Below, piece by piece: positions 14,501-24,709 of a stretch of DNA of 64,000 nt (position 1 is its first letter; each line of letters opens with the position of its first letter). The translations under genes and the position numbers were made by a program. This stretch comes from Schistosoma haematobium. Taxonomy: Eukaryota > Platyhelminthes > Trematoda > Strigeidida > Schistosomatidae. The notes below the pieces were generated by a model that saw only the letters and a list, made by a program, of their open reading frames with translations, made no database searches and was not told where the DNA came from. The stretch spans positions 90,413,364 to 90,477,363 of the forward strand of contig NC_067196.1 in assembly GCF_000699445.3 (NCBI RefSeq). Reading direction: 5' to 3'.

Positions 14501-16572
14501 GGCCTTAAAACTAGTGTTGTATTAGAGATAACTTTATACTAAATTAAAATACATTACAATAATTCCGGCCATATGGTTTCAAAATGAAAACAAATGAATG
14601 CAACTCATTCAAGTTAACAAATACGCGAGGTCAGAGGTTGTCATGCGAACCAAAACGCTGTTTGAGATTACATTATTGCATGAGATTATTTGAAATAATC
14701 TCAGCGATTGGAATTTAAATAATTCCAACGTTTCGTCCAGCTAACTTGTCTGGACTTCTTTAGGGTAATAATCAAAATCATCAAAGAAATACATAGTTTT
14801 TAACAATCAAATCTATACTGTGTTAATCCGATCATATTTGGATGTTGAGTTTCGTAAAATAGGATAACATGAGTCAGTTACATGGTAATCATATGAAAAG
14901 TTTACGACGAAGAAATAAATAACTGAAAACGAATTGTATGTATGTATGTAGGTGTGTATTTGTAAGATCAAGTCATTAATTATTGATATTCGGTGTTAAT
15001 GTTTTATATGAAGGAACAAATAAATAAAAGTGCAAGTTCAAGGTTGAAAAATTGTTTCTAAATCATCGATGTGCATATCAAATTTACGAATCATCAAATA
15101 CATAATTGTATTGCTGAAATAACTCACATCAATTCCAGTCAAAATAACGATGCATGTGAAACAAGACAGGTTGGATAAAGAAAGGGTCCAAATTACTTGT
15201 CAACAAATATTTTCCAGGTAGTCGCTAGTTAAATACCATCCTTTCGGTTCAGGCTGTTCTTGTTCGCCCATATATACAGCGATTCTGATGTCAATCTTTC
15301 TTTATGAGTGTTAAAACCTTTCTGAAATATTTTGGTCCCTTCAAAATTAATCTTGTGTCCTGTTTTTAACGCATGTACCGCTATCGCAGATTTATTCTCA
15401 AGTTTCCTTAAGTCAACCGAGGATTTTGGAACATTTCTCAAATACTGTTTGTGCTCCTTTAAAGTTACATTTGATCGCCTGGATTTTTCTCCCACACAAG
15501 CTGGATCACAATCACGACAGTGGATTTCATACACAATATTTTGTTGTTCTTCCTTTGGTCACCCATCCTTAACTTTCACTAACGTCTGTTTGAGACTGCA
15601 AAAAAGTTGAGTCAAGTACTGTGTACCCACCTGTTTTTAAGTCTGATTGTCTTGTTTTAGTGGCTTGGCCCAATATTGCACAGATTTGGCTCTGTATAAT
15701 CGTCAGCTAGCTACATATGATTCTAGGTATGTCTCCTCGTCTTATGGGTAGTTAAGTCTTGAAATTCTGCTTCCACAGACAACAATTAGACGTTAATCAG
15801 AGCTTTGCAAAAGATTTGGAGGGCAGGCCTACTTTTCCACTTAAATTCTCTTTATTTAGTCTGTGTACATCTTCAAAGATGGGGTCAGTTAAAATAAAAC
15901 TTTAAATCCGTCTATACGCACCGAAGTCTTATGATCTTTAACCACAAATATCACAGAAAACCAGACGTACCAGTACATAAAACTACCAGGAGATCTTAAG
16001 GTCTCTGGATACACCATAAGAAACCAGGAAGTCAAGCAGTAAAAAGAAACTTACATCTGCATCCGCTCTCCTCTCTTTGACACCCAAAATAGAATGAAGG
16101 GCGGCGATGTTATACATTATAGATGCTTCTTCTAAACGAATATCCGAAGACTCCAAGAGACAATCAGAAAAAATATCTTGCCTGTGCAAAATAAGCATTT
16201 AAATAACTAATTACCATTTCCACGTCACATCTGTACACATTGCGGCGGAAAAATGAAATCTGCCTTTGAGCAGCTGCAGTTGAGCATAATATCTTTTCAA
16301 TTGAGAAAGTCCAGTGTAATCGACAGAAGGTTCGCAGGCACACTAGAACAAAACAATATGTGAAAACTTCATCATACTTTTCGTAAGTTAAGAAAACTAT
16401 TAAATTCCTTTTCAAAGAGACTAGATGATTGTTGATATTGCACTTCGATGTACTAAAATATTGATGAATCAGAGAAATTTTAATATACCCTTTTCAATGG
16501 CTGTAGATCAGGCACGAACTCAGACTTTTTCATAGGCAAACTATTAACCGGCATCCTAGGAAGTCCATCCAT
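2554..16572 (-). CDS. PTPN23: HD-PTP (PTPN23)-like BRO1-domain protein, first 11 exons
   Basis: Exons in transcript order: 16489-16572, 16378-16452, 16215-16342, 16055-16181, 13361-13495, 12146-12310, 10255-10505, 9042-9121, 7082-7196, 5859-5924, 2554-2696. All have GT/AG borders and agreeing phases, giving 456 codons plus one base. The start at 16572 gives MDGLPRMP, like the PRMP start of HD-PTP. BRO1 landmarks: EEASIMYNIAALHSILG (about 114-130), ACTHFQCASWAL (143-154), AQAQECVVEKSILDNRP (184-200), TKDNDFIYHE (326-335) and GPDIFHRLIP (about 367-376), followed by the start of the V-shaped coiled-coil region. BRO1 proteins of this kind bind ESCRT-III and sort receptors at endosomes. HD-PTP fits better than ALIX because of the PRMP start, QAQEC..EKS.LDNR and DNDFIYHE. 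The V domain, proline-rich region and phosphatase-like domain would lie left of base 1, so whether a phosphatase domain exists cannot be judged. The promoter side abuts a CR1 remnant. Confidence 0.9.
3060..3425 (+). mobile_element. Penelope-like element fragment with GIY-YIG endonuclease part
   Basis: One frame reads CGASYIGHITR followed by a stop, then SENHVSCLTKGQK; a shifted frame near 3325-3420 reads RLRITEAIGIHIRKPNLCIQ. These match the order of the C-terminal GIY-YIG domain of Penelope-like elements (Cys motif, YIG.TTR, later an A/I-HKPNLC-type motif). Stops and a frameshift show it is a decayed copy. Confidence 0.68.
3880..4260 (+). repeat. RTE-like family B 3' fragment, degenerate
   Basis: Contains degenerate equivalents of the C-terminal codons and 3' UTR (cagtcaaaccaaaacatgac, tgtgacatggttaagaatcg, gtgttaatgtggtatggca) in the same order as the good copy at 55325-55950. 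Confidence 0.6.
4575..5085 (+). repeat. Dispersed repeat R1, best copy
   Basis: About 500 bp, GC-richer than its surroundings, with ggtggtcgggcttgcctatc near the start and cactgcggtcacgctcccag near the end. Related copies lie at 2038-2480 and, inverted, at 11735-12062. One 76-codon frame is open but matches no family I know. Confidence 0.65.
6118..6340. repeat. Dispersed repeat R2, partial copy
   Basis: Shares ataaacattggtacaaggag and gcaggtggttttcttac with the longer copies at 42806-43265 and 56262-56735; only the first half is present. It lies in intron 9 of the PTPN23-like gene. Confidence 0.6.
7515..7890 (+). repeat. RTE-like family B 3' end fragment
   Basis: Carries the C-terminal codons (cactaacttctggtctgag, ctacttggttggggtccgcg, cgatcacaatggcgtaggtg), the 3' UTR, and the end motif cctacgttgtagc followed by tgac repeats. 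5'-truncated; inside intron 8 of the PTPN23-like gene. Confidence 0.75.
8590..8935 (-). repeat. tRNA-derived SINE-like repeat
   Basis: On the minus strand a B-box-like GGATTCGATTCC lies downstream of an A-box-like TTAGTAATTTAG, as in tRNA-derived SINEs. The flank towards 8930 resembles the segment beside the SINE at 47640-47870. Confidence 0.45.
10770..10865 (-). repeat. tRNA-derived SINE head
   Basis: The minus strand reads CCGGATAGCTCACTG, a degenerate A box, then GTGGGTTCGAATCCTAC, a perfect B box. The putative stems do not pair into a full cloverleaf, so a SINE head or decayed tRNA is likelier than a functional tRNA gene. Confidence 0.5.
11735..12062 (-). repeat. Dispersed repeat R1, inverted partial copy
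   Basis: Reverse complement of most of the 4575-5085 repeat (agcgtgaccgcagtgcccaa, ggataaggcgaggtgtgtat, cacgataggcaagcccgacc). Inside intron 6 of the PTPN23-like gene. Confidence 0.7.
14085..14275 (+). repeat. Dispersed SINE-like repeat R3, partial
   Basis: Near identical to part of 50368-50672 (agggtttggagatgttattt, gagtataatccagtgaaata, atgcacctgcaccattgcaa). The tRNA-like head is missing here apart from a short cagtcagtaacaacgtag remnant. Confidence 0.65.
14278..14505 (-). repeat. RTE-like family B fragment
   Basis: Minus-strand equivalent of the C-terminal codons: ggccgcccctagctttcttc and ggtccccaaccaggtagtct on the plus strand are complements of the conserved 3' region. Immediately follows repeat R3. 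Confidence 0.7.
14630..15640 (-). mobile_element. Penelope-like element, 3' part with GIY-YIG endonuclease
   Basis: The open frame 15229-15534 has YEIHCRDCD, ACVGEKSRR, LKEHKQYLRN, KSAIAVHALKTGHKINFEG and ends NKNSLNRKDGI. This is the C-terminal GIY-YIG endonuclease of Penelope-like elements, in which CxxC, G(E)TSR and the H..TGH part are typical. The reverse transcriptase is missing. Downstream (14630-15228) is noncoding sequence with a hammerhead-like motif, as expected for the terminal repeat of these elements. Lies in intron 4 of the PTPN23-like gene. Confidence 0.78.
14721..14766 (-). ncRNA. Hammerhead ribozyme motif of a Penelope-like element
   Basis: The minus strand reads CTAAAGA, then AGTCCAG, loop ACAAGTTAG, CTGGAC, GAAAC, GTTGG. 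Stem II (GTCCAG/CTGGAC) is perfect and GAAA is present. The first core box differs from CTGANGA at one base (G to A), so activity is doubtful. Hammerheads with minimal stem III are known in the terminal repeats of Penelope-like elements. Confidence 0.6.
16182..16488 (-). other. Three ultra-short introns at the 5' end of the PTPN23-like gene
   Basis: Introns 1-3 are 16453-16488 (36 bp), 16343-16377 (35 bp) and 16182-16214 (33 bp). Each starts GT (gtatat, gtatga, gtaatt) and ends AG (attttag, gttctag, tgcacag). Removing them joins BRO1 coding sequence in frame. Later introns of the gene are 1.0-3.2 kb. A 5' bias of very small introns is known in schistosome genes. Confidence 0.88.
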
Positions 16573-16664
16573 CCTTGACCTTGAACGGAAACAAATTTGC
16601 CTCCAAGGCAACAGTCTTCAGTCTTCAGTAATAAGGATAGTAGGTTATTGAACCTGTATTAATA

Positions 16665-17116
16665 CTGACACATTGCTTTCCAGTGAAGGTCCAGCTCCTC
16701 CTTGAAAGTATTCACTGATGGGGCTGATACCACTTGTTCGGGTAAGGCGTTCTAATCATTGACTACTTGATGAGAAAAACGGGACCCCACTTTAAGTTTA
16801 TTAGATCGTGGTTTATGAACCTTATTGCTATGACCTCAGAGATTATTAGTGCTGCGTGGAGCAAAAGTGTAAGATATATCAATGCCCAAATCATATTTAA
16901 AGATACTAAGTGTCAGTATAAGGTCACCTCGCATCCTTCGATACGACAAGGGGAAAAGGTTTAGGCGTTGTAAACGCTCATCGTAACGGCGTTTAGAGAG
17001 ACCCCTCACTAATTTCTTTCCCGCACGCTGAACACGCTCAAACGAGTTATTATACTTTATGAAACATGGGCTAGCTGCCTGGATACAGTACTCTAAGTGT
17101 GATCTAACATGGGTGG
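16665..17116 (-). mobile_element. CR1-like retrotransposon, C-terminal fragment
   Basis: Minus-strand frames read LEYCIQAASPCF, FERVQRAGKKLVRGLSKRRY, RRMRGDLILT and VVNDWNALPEQVVSAPSV, the conserved tail after the reverse transcriptase of CR1/jockey-type elements. It is cut at 17116 by the Gypsy LTR and lies about 90 bp upstream of the PTPN23-like start codon. Confidence 0.82.
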
Positions 17117-17584
17117 TGTAGCGGTAAATAAATCCCCAAAGTTAATAGCTCTGTAAATCTTCAACAGTGGTTGCTGACCACACTATTTTTAATGGACTCA
17201 CCTAGCTGAAAGCGCTCTGTCATGCATCCTTCTTTAAACTCAATTCAATATTCTTCTCAATTACAAAGACCCCATTTATTATTATTCTACTATTATTATT
17301 CTAAATTTTTATTTATTTATTTTTTTTTAAATATGGCAAGTATAATGCTAACATTATTGAAAATTGTGTATTATTGCATTTTCTGAAGAAACCCGAAATG
17401 GTTTCTTCACAACACTTATGTACCCATAAGATGTTTGTGAATAATAATAATGATAACCCATCAAATATATCTTCGAACCTCCTCGCTTCTGTCTCTTGAT
17501 TTCACTTGGTGGGTAAGATTCATATTAGAAGGTATTACTGGTTAAAGCGTTGTCAAACTCCGAATACCTGTGGCATCTTCGTTG
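17117..17584 (+). repeat. 5' LTR of the Gypsy element, rearranged
   Basis: 17117-17229 and 17452-17584 match the 3' LTR at 38500-38836 almost base for base. The middle 17230-17451 (about 220 bp, rich in ATT repeats) is unrelated and replaces about 87 bp of the 3' LTR (38616-38702). Confidence 0.75.
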
Positions 17585-19600
17585 GTGAGCCCGACGAGAT
17601 CTGGTACACCAAACTGCAAACTGTGAGTCCGTTCATTTTTGGGACTTTATATATTATTTTAATTTCTATACATTGTGATATTTTCTCCGTGATTTTGGAT
17701 GTTTATGTATTTATTTCACTCGTTCATTTTCGTATTTGATGTTTCACCATGACGGAACAGACACCCAAGATACTTAAGTTAGAGACTATGTCCCCACCTC
17801 CGTTCCAACTAATGCCCTTCCGGCCAGACAACATCGAAGCCCGACTGTTATGCAGAAGCCGACTTCTACGAGCTCGGCGTGAACGACATACGTGCACGTT
17901 TCCTCACACTAGTCAAGGCACTACCGCGCGAATCCATCAGGTACGTAACACCTAGTATGTTTCTTAGTGGTGTTTCTAAACATTACGAAACATTGAAACG
18001 TTCTACCCATAAACGCGGAAACCTAACCGATAGACAAAGGTTAGACCAACTCGTTAACAACATCGACCTGCAATTTGGTTCTGCCACAAACATGTTGCAA
18101 AGAATGAGAGAGGTTATCGGCCAAAATACCTTTGGTCATGGCCTATCGAAACAACTTTTCTTATCCAAGCTTCCTCAACAGGTGCAACCTGTGCTGGTCT
18201 GGTTTCAAAGCAACGCCGTAGACGTGCTGATTGCATCTGCCGACCGCATCCTACAAATCACGAAATCTTCTAATGCCGAGGATTTTTCAGTCAAAGAAAA
18301 ACCTCAAACGACCCAGAACTATGTAATGCGCTTACATGTTATCACAGATTTCGTAACGGCCGTAAACGGTCACATTCCCCGCGAGGAAGCACTTGACATA
18401 GGTGATCTGTCTCTAGGCAACTAGAGACGGATAACCCCGACTAGTGCTGGCATCATAAGCAGTATGGAAAGTTTTCCAGAAATTGCAGAAAACCCTGCAA
18501 TTCTTCCAACTAAAAACCGACCGACACGAAAAATGACTCGGGAAACTTCCGAGCCGGCACGCGCTAACGGCAACCGTAGCCGGCGAACATAGCCGTCTGT
18601 TACACGCCACAGATGTGATAACGAAAGTTCGCTACTTCGCAGAAGTTAGCGTTCTTTCAACGAATTCTAACGACCGGCTTCACGAATTGGTTTTAAACTT
18701 ACAGGTAGCAAACGGAAAGCCTATCGCTACGTGTGGCAAAAGGTAGGTTTACCTTAACGTGGGTTTACGTAAACTCAGTCACTGCATTTTTGTCGTTGCA
18801 GATATTTCTATGTCAATCATTGGTGTAGACCTGTTAAAACACCACAATCTGCTGATCGATACTCGCAAACGCACTCTAGTAGACGGAAACACTAATTTAT
18901 CTGTTTGCGTAACTTATTTTACCGGTTGCTGATTATCTCCCGTCACGGTTAGACACACGATAGAACCATTCTATCAACCATTTATCGAGAAGTACTCTGG
19001 AATATACCAACCTCAACCGAAATTACCGTGTGTAACCAGCAACGTTGTGCAACATATCACGACTACGGGACCCCCGTATTCTCTAAAGCGCGCCGACTGG
19101 CCCCCGAAAAGCAGAGGTTATCCAGAAACGAGTTCGATCACACGATAGAGTTAGGAATCATTCGACCGTAAAACAGCCCTAAAAAGGACAGCAACGATTG
19201 GCGTCCAACTGGTGACTACCGGCGATTGAATGCAAAGACCATTCCCGATCGTTACCCGTTGCCTCACATCCACGACTTGACAGCTACCTTGAAAGGTACA
19301 ACTGTCTTTTCGAAAATCGAATTGATTAAAGCTTATAACCAAATTTTCATGGCCACTGACGACATTCCAAAAACCGCAATCATTACTCTTTTCGGTCCTC
19401 ACCAATTTTTGCGCATGCCTTTCAGCCTAAGAAATACTGCCCAAACAATCGATAGGTTCCTAGATGACATTATTTCGAGGTCTCAACTTCGTTCATGCCT
19501 ATATTGATGACTGCTTGATAGCAAGTCCGAATAGAGAATCCCACCTGGATATTGTTTTCGAACGACTTCAAAAGGATGGCATTACTGTAAATATTCAGAC
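17117..19600 (+). mobile_element. Gypsy-type LTR retrotransposon, 5' half, decayed
   Basis: 5' LTR about 17117-17584, followed by tggtgagcccgac (primer-binding-site-like). Gag frames at 17749-18424 (ELGVNDIRARFLTL, PSMFLSGVSKHYETLKR) need one frameshift near 17855. A nucleocapsid Cys motif follows (CWHHKQYGKFSRNCRKPC), then protease-linked sequence (DLLKHHNLLIDTR) and reverse transcriptase (DWRPTGDYRRLNAKTIPDRY, PKTAIITLFG, YIDDCLIA). The motif A aspartate is replaced by glutamate (FSKIELIKAYNQI), and several stops and frameshifts break the frame. Sequence ends inside RT at about 19600, where an RTE-like fragment begins. Confidence 0.85.
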
Positions 19601-19745
19601 AAGTGTTTATAAATACTTGTACCCTCATGATGATGGTTGTAGTAGTTCTCTGTGTTGCAGCTCCATACAGTAGAAAGGTGTTGACATTCGTATTAAAGAG
19701 TGTGAATTTGATATTGGTCGAAAGAGTTTTGAGTTCCATATGTTA
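19601..19745 (-). repeat. RTE-like family A internal fragment
   Basis: Matches the segment at 23500-23640 (tttataaatacttgta, agctccatacagtaga, gagttccatatgtt), i.e. the VLLYGAETW region read on the minus strand. Confidence 0.7.
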
Positions 19746-20475
19746 TAGGAAATAATATAAACGTTCATAACCCAAAAAGTATCATAACAGTTGGGTTTTA
19801 GAATCCAAACTACGGTTTGGACTGCTGAATAGCCGTTTAGGTAAGTTAGACACGCGCCCTTGCCTGTCAAAATCAAAACAAGTAATCGGGTAAATAGCGG
19901 TTCCATAATTCATCGTAAATTTAAATGTATGTCGTTACCTAAACAAATATTACAACCCGGCTATTCAATCAACAGTTGTTCAGTCAATCAAATCTAAATT
20001 ACAATAAATAAAGAAGTTGATAAAAGTAGGGGGTAAATTACCAGTCACAACAAATGAACGCTACTCTATCCTGACTGGATAAAACACGCACAAAAGGAGG
20101 AGCAAATGAATATGGCTGCCGCCAAGAACAAGTATCAAGTAAAACAACATAGATGCAGTTCGGGAAGAAACAAAAAACTTAGTGAAGACGTAAGAAAAAT
20201 AAAAACTATAATAAAAAGCAAAAATATTAACAATTCGAGTGTAATCGAAAAAATAAAAATGTACAACTAAGGGGATTGATAGGAACAAAGTGAAAGTGTA
20301 TACATGGAGGGTTTTCACACACAAAAAAAACATTCAAAACCGATCTTACACCGGCCCCCAAAATCCCTCCATACCACACAAGCTACCTTGATGCCTACGG
20401 TTATGGTTCATTATATAACATATTACACTATAAGGAGTAGGACTTACAACAGTACGCCTACTCGACCTACCTACA
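19746..20475. other. Unassigned AT-rich segment
   Basis: No convincing ORF or recognised repeat. It lies just 3' of the BEL/Pao coding remnant, so it may hold that element's 3' end, but no second LTR was found to prove it. Confidence 0.4.
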
Positions 20476-22350
20476 TTAATAACAACAAAGACTAACCCGA
20501 AGCTTCAAGTAGACCAGCTTTACCTGATCACTTAAAGTCTGTTCTCTGGTGATCAGCAATAATAGTCGGGGTATAGACGTAATCACTCTTTCCCAAACTC
20601 CACCCCTGTTGCTGTATGAGGGTGGGTTAAAATGCCATTGAACCTGTCTAGCTGACAGTTCATTACTTATCTTCTGCTGATTCAACTGTTGCACAAACCT
20701 GTTTAGTCCAGAGACTGAACCCACGAAGCTTGACCCACTGTAAATCTCTGGAGGTTTTCTTCTTCCAATAAAACGTAATAAGGCCATTATAAATGAATCA
20801 GTAATCAAACTATACATCAGTTCAATATATACTGCCCGTGTTTGCAAACAAGTAAATACACATCCATATCTTTTGTCTAATGACTTTCCTATGTGTCCTT
20901 GTTCCTTATGACAATGTCTCATTACCATTTCCGTCACTAAGTGTCGACTGGGTAAAACGACTGGATGTGTAAAAGCATTTGGAAAATCTGAGTAGCTTAG
21001 TGGACCTGTAACACAGAGTAGCCCATCAAGCATTATTGGTGATAAACCCTTCAGATTATTATGACTAACTACTTTACTGCTGGTTTTAAATTCACTAAGT
21101 AATTCTCCATCCACTTCTTTCTGAACCATCATTATACTTTTACGCTTGGCGATGTCCAGCTCTTTGACTCTTACTTGCATGAACATTTCCTCAACATCTG
21201 CAGGAATTGCAGCTGCCTCCTTGCGAAAACTCAATAATATACTCATTAACTCAGCAGTGGTATCGGGTCCTTGATGAATCATATCATTTAGAGAAACCTG
21301 TAGAATTATGGTCTACTGTGATATTGGTACTGCTCTAATAATAGACCTAATCCTAAAATTGTAGATTTGTCATGATACAACTGCCTAATCTATAAAATCT
21401 TACGTGGAAGTCACATCATCGTCTACACCAACTCACTGTGTCGTAACAACTACCAATACATGATGAAGAACAAGCTTAGGCTAGAGAAAGAACAATACAT
21501 TTAATATGAATAAAAGATATAAGGTAATATTCAGCAGGGACCACGCCTGCATGGTCGAGCCATGCCATTCGATCAACTCCAATTCATCCAATTATCTGTT
21601 CCCGCCTTTTCCATCGTTAGGTATTTCTCCGCGTTAAATATTGAATATCTATTTTCCGAGTAGTGTTGTGTTCAGCTTTGAAGATTGTGTGGTTATGGTC
21701 CAATGCCACTACAAACCCTTGCAACTTTGGAGGCACAATCAAGGGCCACTCTAAGTTCTTCTGGTTTTTTCATGTTTAGCACTGCATTATGAGGTAAATA
21801 CCATTGGGGGCGATAATTAGGTTGAAAATGTATTTCAAGGACCCTCTCCGCATAGGTCTTAGTAAAATTACTTTCAATACTTTTGATATACCTGATGTGC
21901 AGACTGTCATCCTTCAACAACATACGCTTCAAACTCTGTAATCTACTGTTTGCTACTTCATAATTCTCTACCTTCATATTTAGATTCTTTTTCCATGGTA
22001 CAAAATCTACAAAATGACCATTGTCGAAGGGCGTGCCCCTTTTCACAATCTCTATAGCCGCCTTGTCTTCTACTGATACTGACTTATCACTTGAATAGAC
22101 ATCTAAAAACTCTACATCATAAGGCTTACGTATTTGGTTCTCTAATGTCTGAACTTTAATAGTATGATTACCAACTCTCTTCCTAAATTCCGGGCATGAT
22201 GGCTTACAGGGTGATTCAGTGGTTGACCAAACTTAGAAGATTAGCTGTAGTAATAGGTTCTTGGTTAACGTCCAACTCAAAACCCAACTGTTGAGATACT
22301 GACACATTCAGATGACGAATTCCACAAAGGATGAAAAGTACATCTTAAAT
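20476..22350 (-). mobile_element. BEL/Pao LTR retrotransposon pol remnant
   Basis: Minus strand. The pol frame includes AIEIVKRGTPFDNGH, PQWYLPHNAVLNMKKPEELR and VALDCASKVARV (start of BEL-type RT), continues in frame after the inserted LTR with SLNDMIHQGPDTTAELM and PADVEEMFMQVRVKELDI, then jumps to a GPL..FPNAFTHPVVLPSRH / EQGHIGKSLDKRYG integrase region and ends with QVQWHFNPPSYSNRGGVWER. Most of RT, RNase H and part of integrase are deleted. Interrupted by a solo LTR at 21299-21713. Confidence 0.82.
21299..21713 (-). repeat. Solo LTR of family L with 4-bp target duplication
   Basis: 415 bp, TGTAGAATTATGG to GCCACTACA on the plus strand, flanked by AACC at 21295-21298 and 21714-21717. Removing it and one AACC restores the BEL frame (KVAR-VSLND). 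Same family as the LTRs at 24710, 27913, 29368 and 32564. Confidence 0.88.
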
Positions 22351-22746
22351 TCTATTACAAGTCAAATCTAAAATTAGCGAATTTACAAACTATAACACCA
22401 TCATAATTAACTTCAACTTATCAAATTGTAATTTAATGAATCGGAGATAAAATTCTTGGTAACAAACAGATCATTGGGAATGATTACTCAATTAAGAAAC
22501 TAACAAAGGTGCAGGGTTTTAGAAATGTAACATTATTATTGGGAACTATAACAAGGTCATATTTACCATTTTCATGGGTCTTAAATTCATTATCAGAATA
22601 AGATCTGAAATTCAACATGGAAATTCCATTCATTGTTGATATCTTGTTGGACAGTTGTGAGAGACTTTTATAGCCACTGTTATTTAATTTCACACTAATG
22701 AAAAGATCTAGAATAGCTTTATACTACTGAAGGTAATCAAAAGGAA
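22351..22746. other. AT-rich segment left of the split LTR
   Basis: A 69-codon minus-strand frame (22484-22693) matches no family I know. The segment is contiguous with 33639 onward once the insertion 22747-33634 is removed, so it is the original target sequence of the solo LTR; it may belong to the BEL remnant. Confidence 0.4.
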
Positions 22747-23136
22747 GTCCTGTAGTGGCATTGGATTATAACCACACAATCTTCAAAGCTGAACACAACA
22801 CTACTCGGAAAATAGATATTCAATATTTAACGCGGAGAAATACCTAACGATGGAAAAGGCGGGAACAGATAATTGGATGAATTGGAGTTGATCGAATGGC
22901 ATGGCTCGACCATGCAGGCGTGGTCTCTGCTGAATATTACCTTATATCTTTTATTCATATTAAATGTGTTGTTCTTTCTCTAGCCTAAGCTTGTTCTTCA
23001 TCATGTATTGGTAGTTGTTACGACACAGTGAGTTGGTGTAGACGATGATGTGACTTCCACGTAAGATTTTATAGATTAGGCAGTTGTATCATGACAAATC
23101 TACAATTTTAGGATTAGGTCTATTATTACTTACTTA

Positions 23137-23988
<852 letters not shown>

Positions 23989-24709
23989 TCATAATCCAGT
24001 CGACCACCAGAAGAAAGAGGAAGGGAGAGAGTAAACAGCCTTGTCTGACTCCGGTCCTTACTTGGAATGCATCTGTCAGCTGTCCTCCATGCACGACCGT
24101 GCACTGTAGTCCGTCGTATGAGTTCCGGATAATATTGACAATCTTCTCAGGAACTCCGTAGTGTCGAAGAAGTTTCCATAATGTCCTCCTATCTACACTG
24201 TTGAATGCCTTTTCATAATCAATGAAGTTGATGTATAGTGATGAGTTCCACTCAACTGATTGTTCGACGATGATCCGTAGTGTTGCAATTTGGTCTGTGC
24301 ACGACCGATCCTTACGGAATCCAGCTTGTTGATCTCGAAGTTGGGCGTCTACTGCATCCTTCATCCGGTTCAGCAACACTCTGTTGAAGACTTTCCCTGG
24401 TATTGACAGTAGTGTAATGCCTCTGTAGTTTTCACATTTGCTCAGATCTCCTTTCTTTGGAATCTTGACGAGGTGTCCTTCTTTCCAGTCCATCGGCACT
24501 TGTTCCTCCTCCCAAATCTTTTTGAATAGAAGATAAAGCATGCTTGTGGTTGCTTCGATGTCTGATTTCAGTGCTTCAGCTGGTATGTTGTCGGGTCCTG
24601 CTACTTTCCCGTTCTTGATTTGTCTGACAGCCATTCTAATTTCTTCCGTAGTTGGTGGATTGACATCTATAGGAAGATCTGTGTGTGCTGCTTCGATGTC
24701 CGGTGGATT

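Noticed and set aside
15332..15610. 92-codon plus-strand frame
   Set aside because: It is the antisense shadow of the Penelope-like GIY-YIG frame at 15229-15534.
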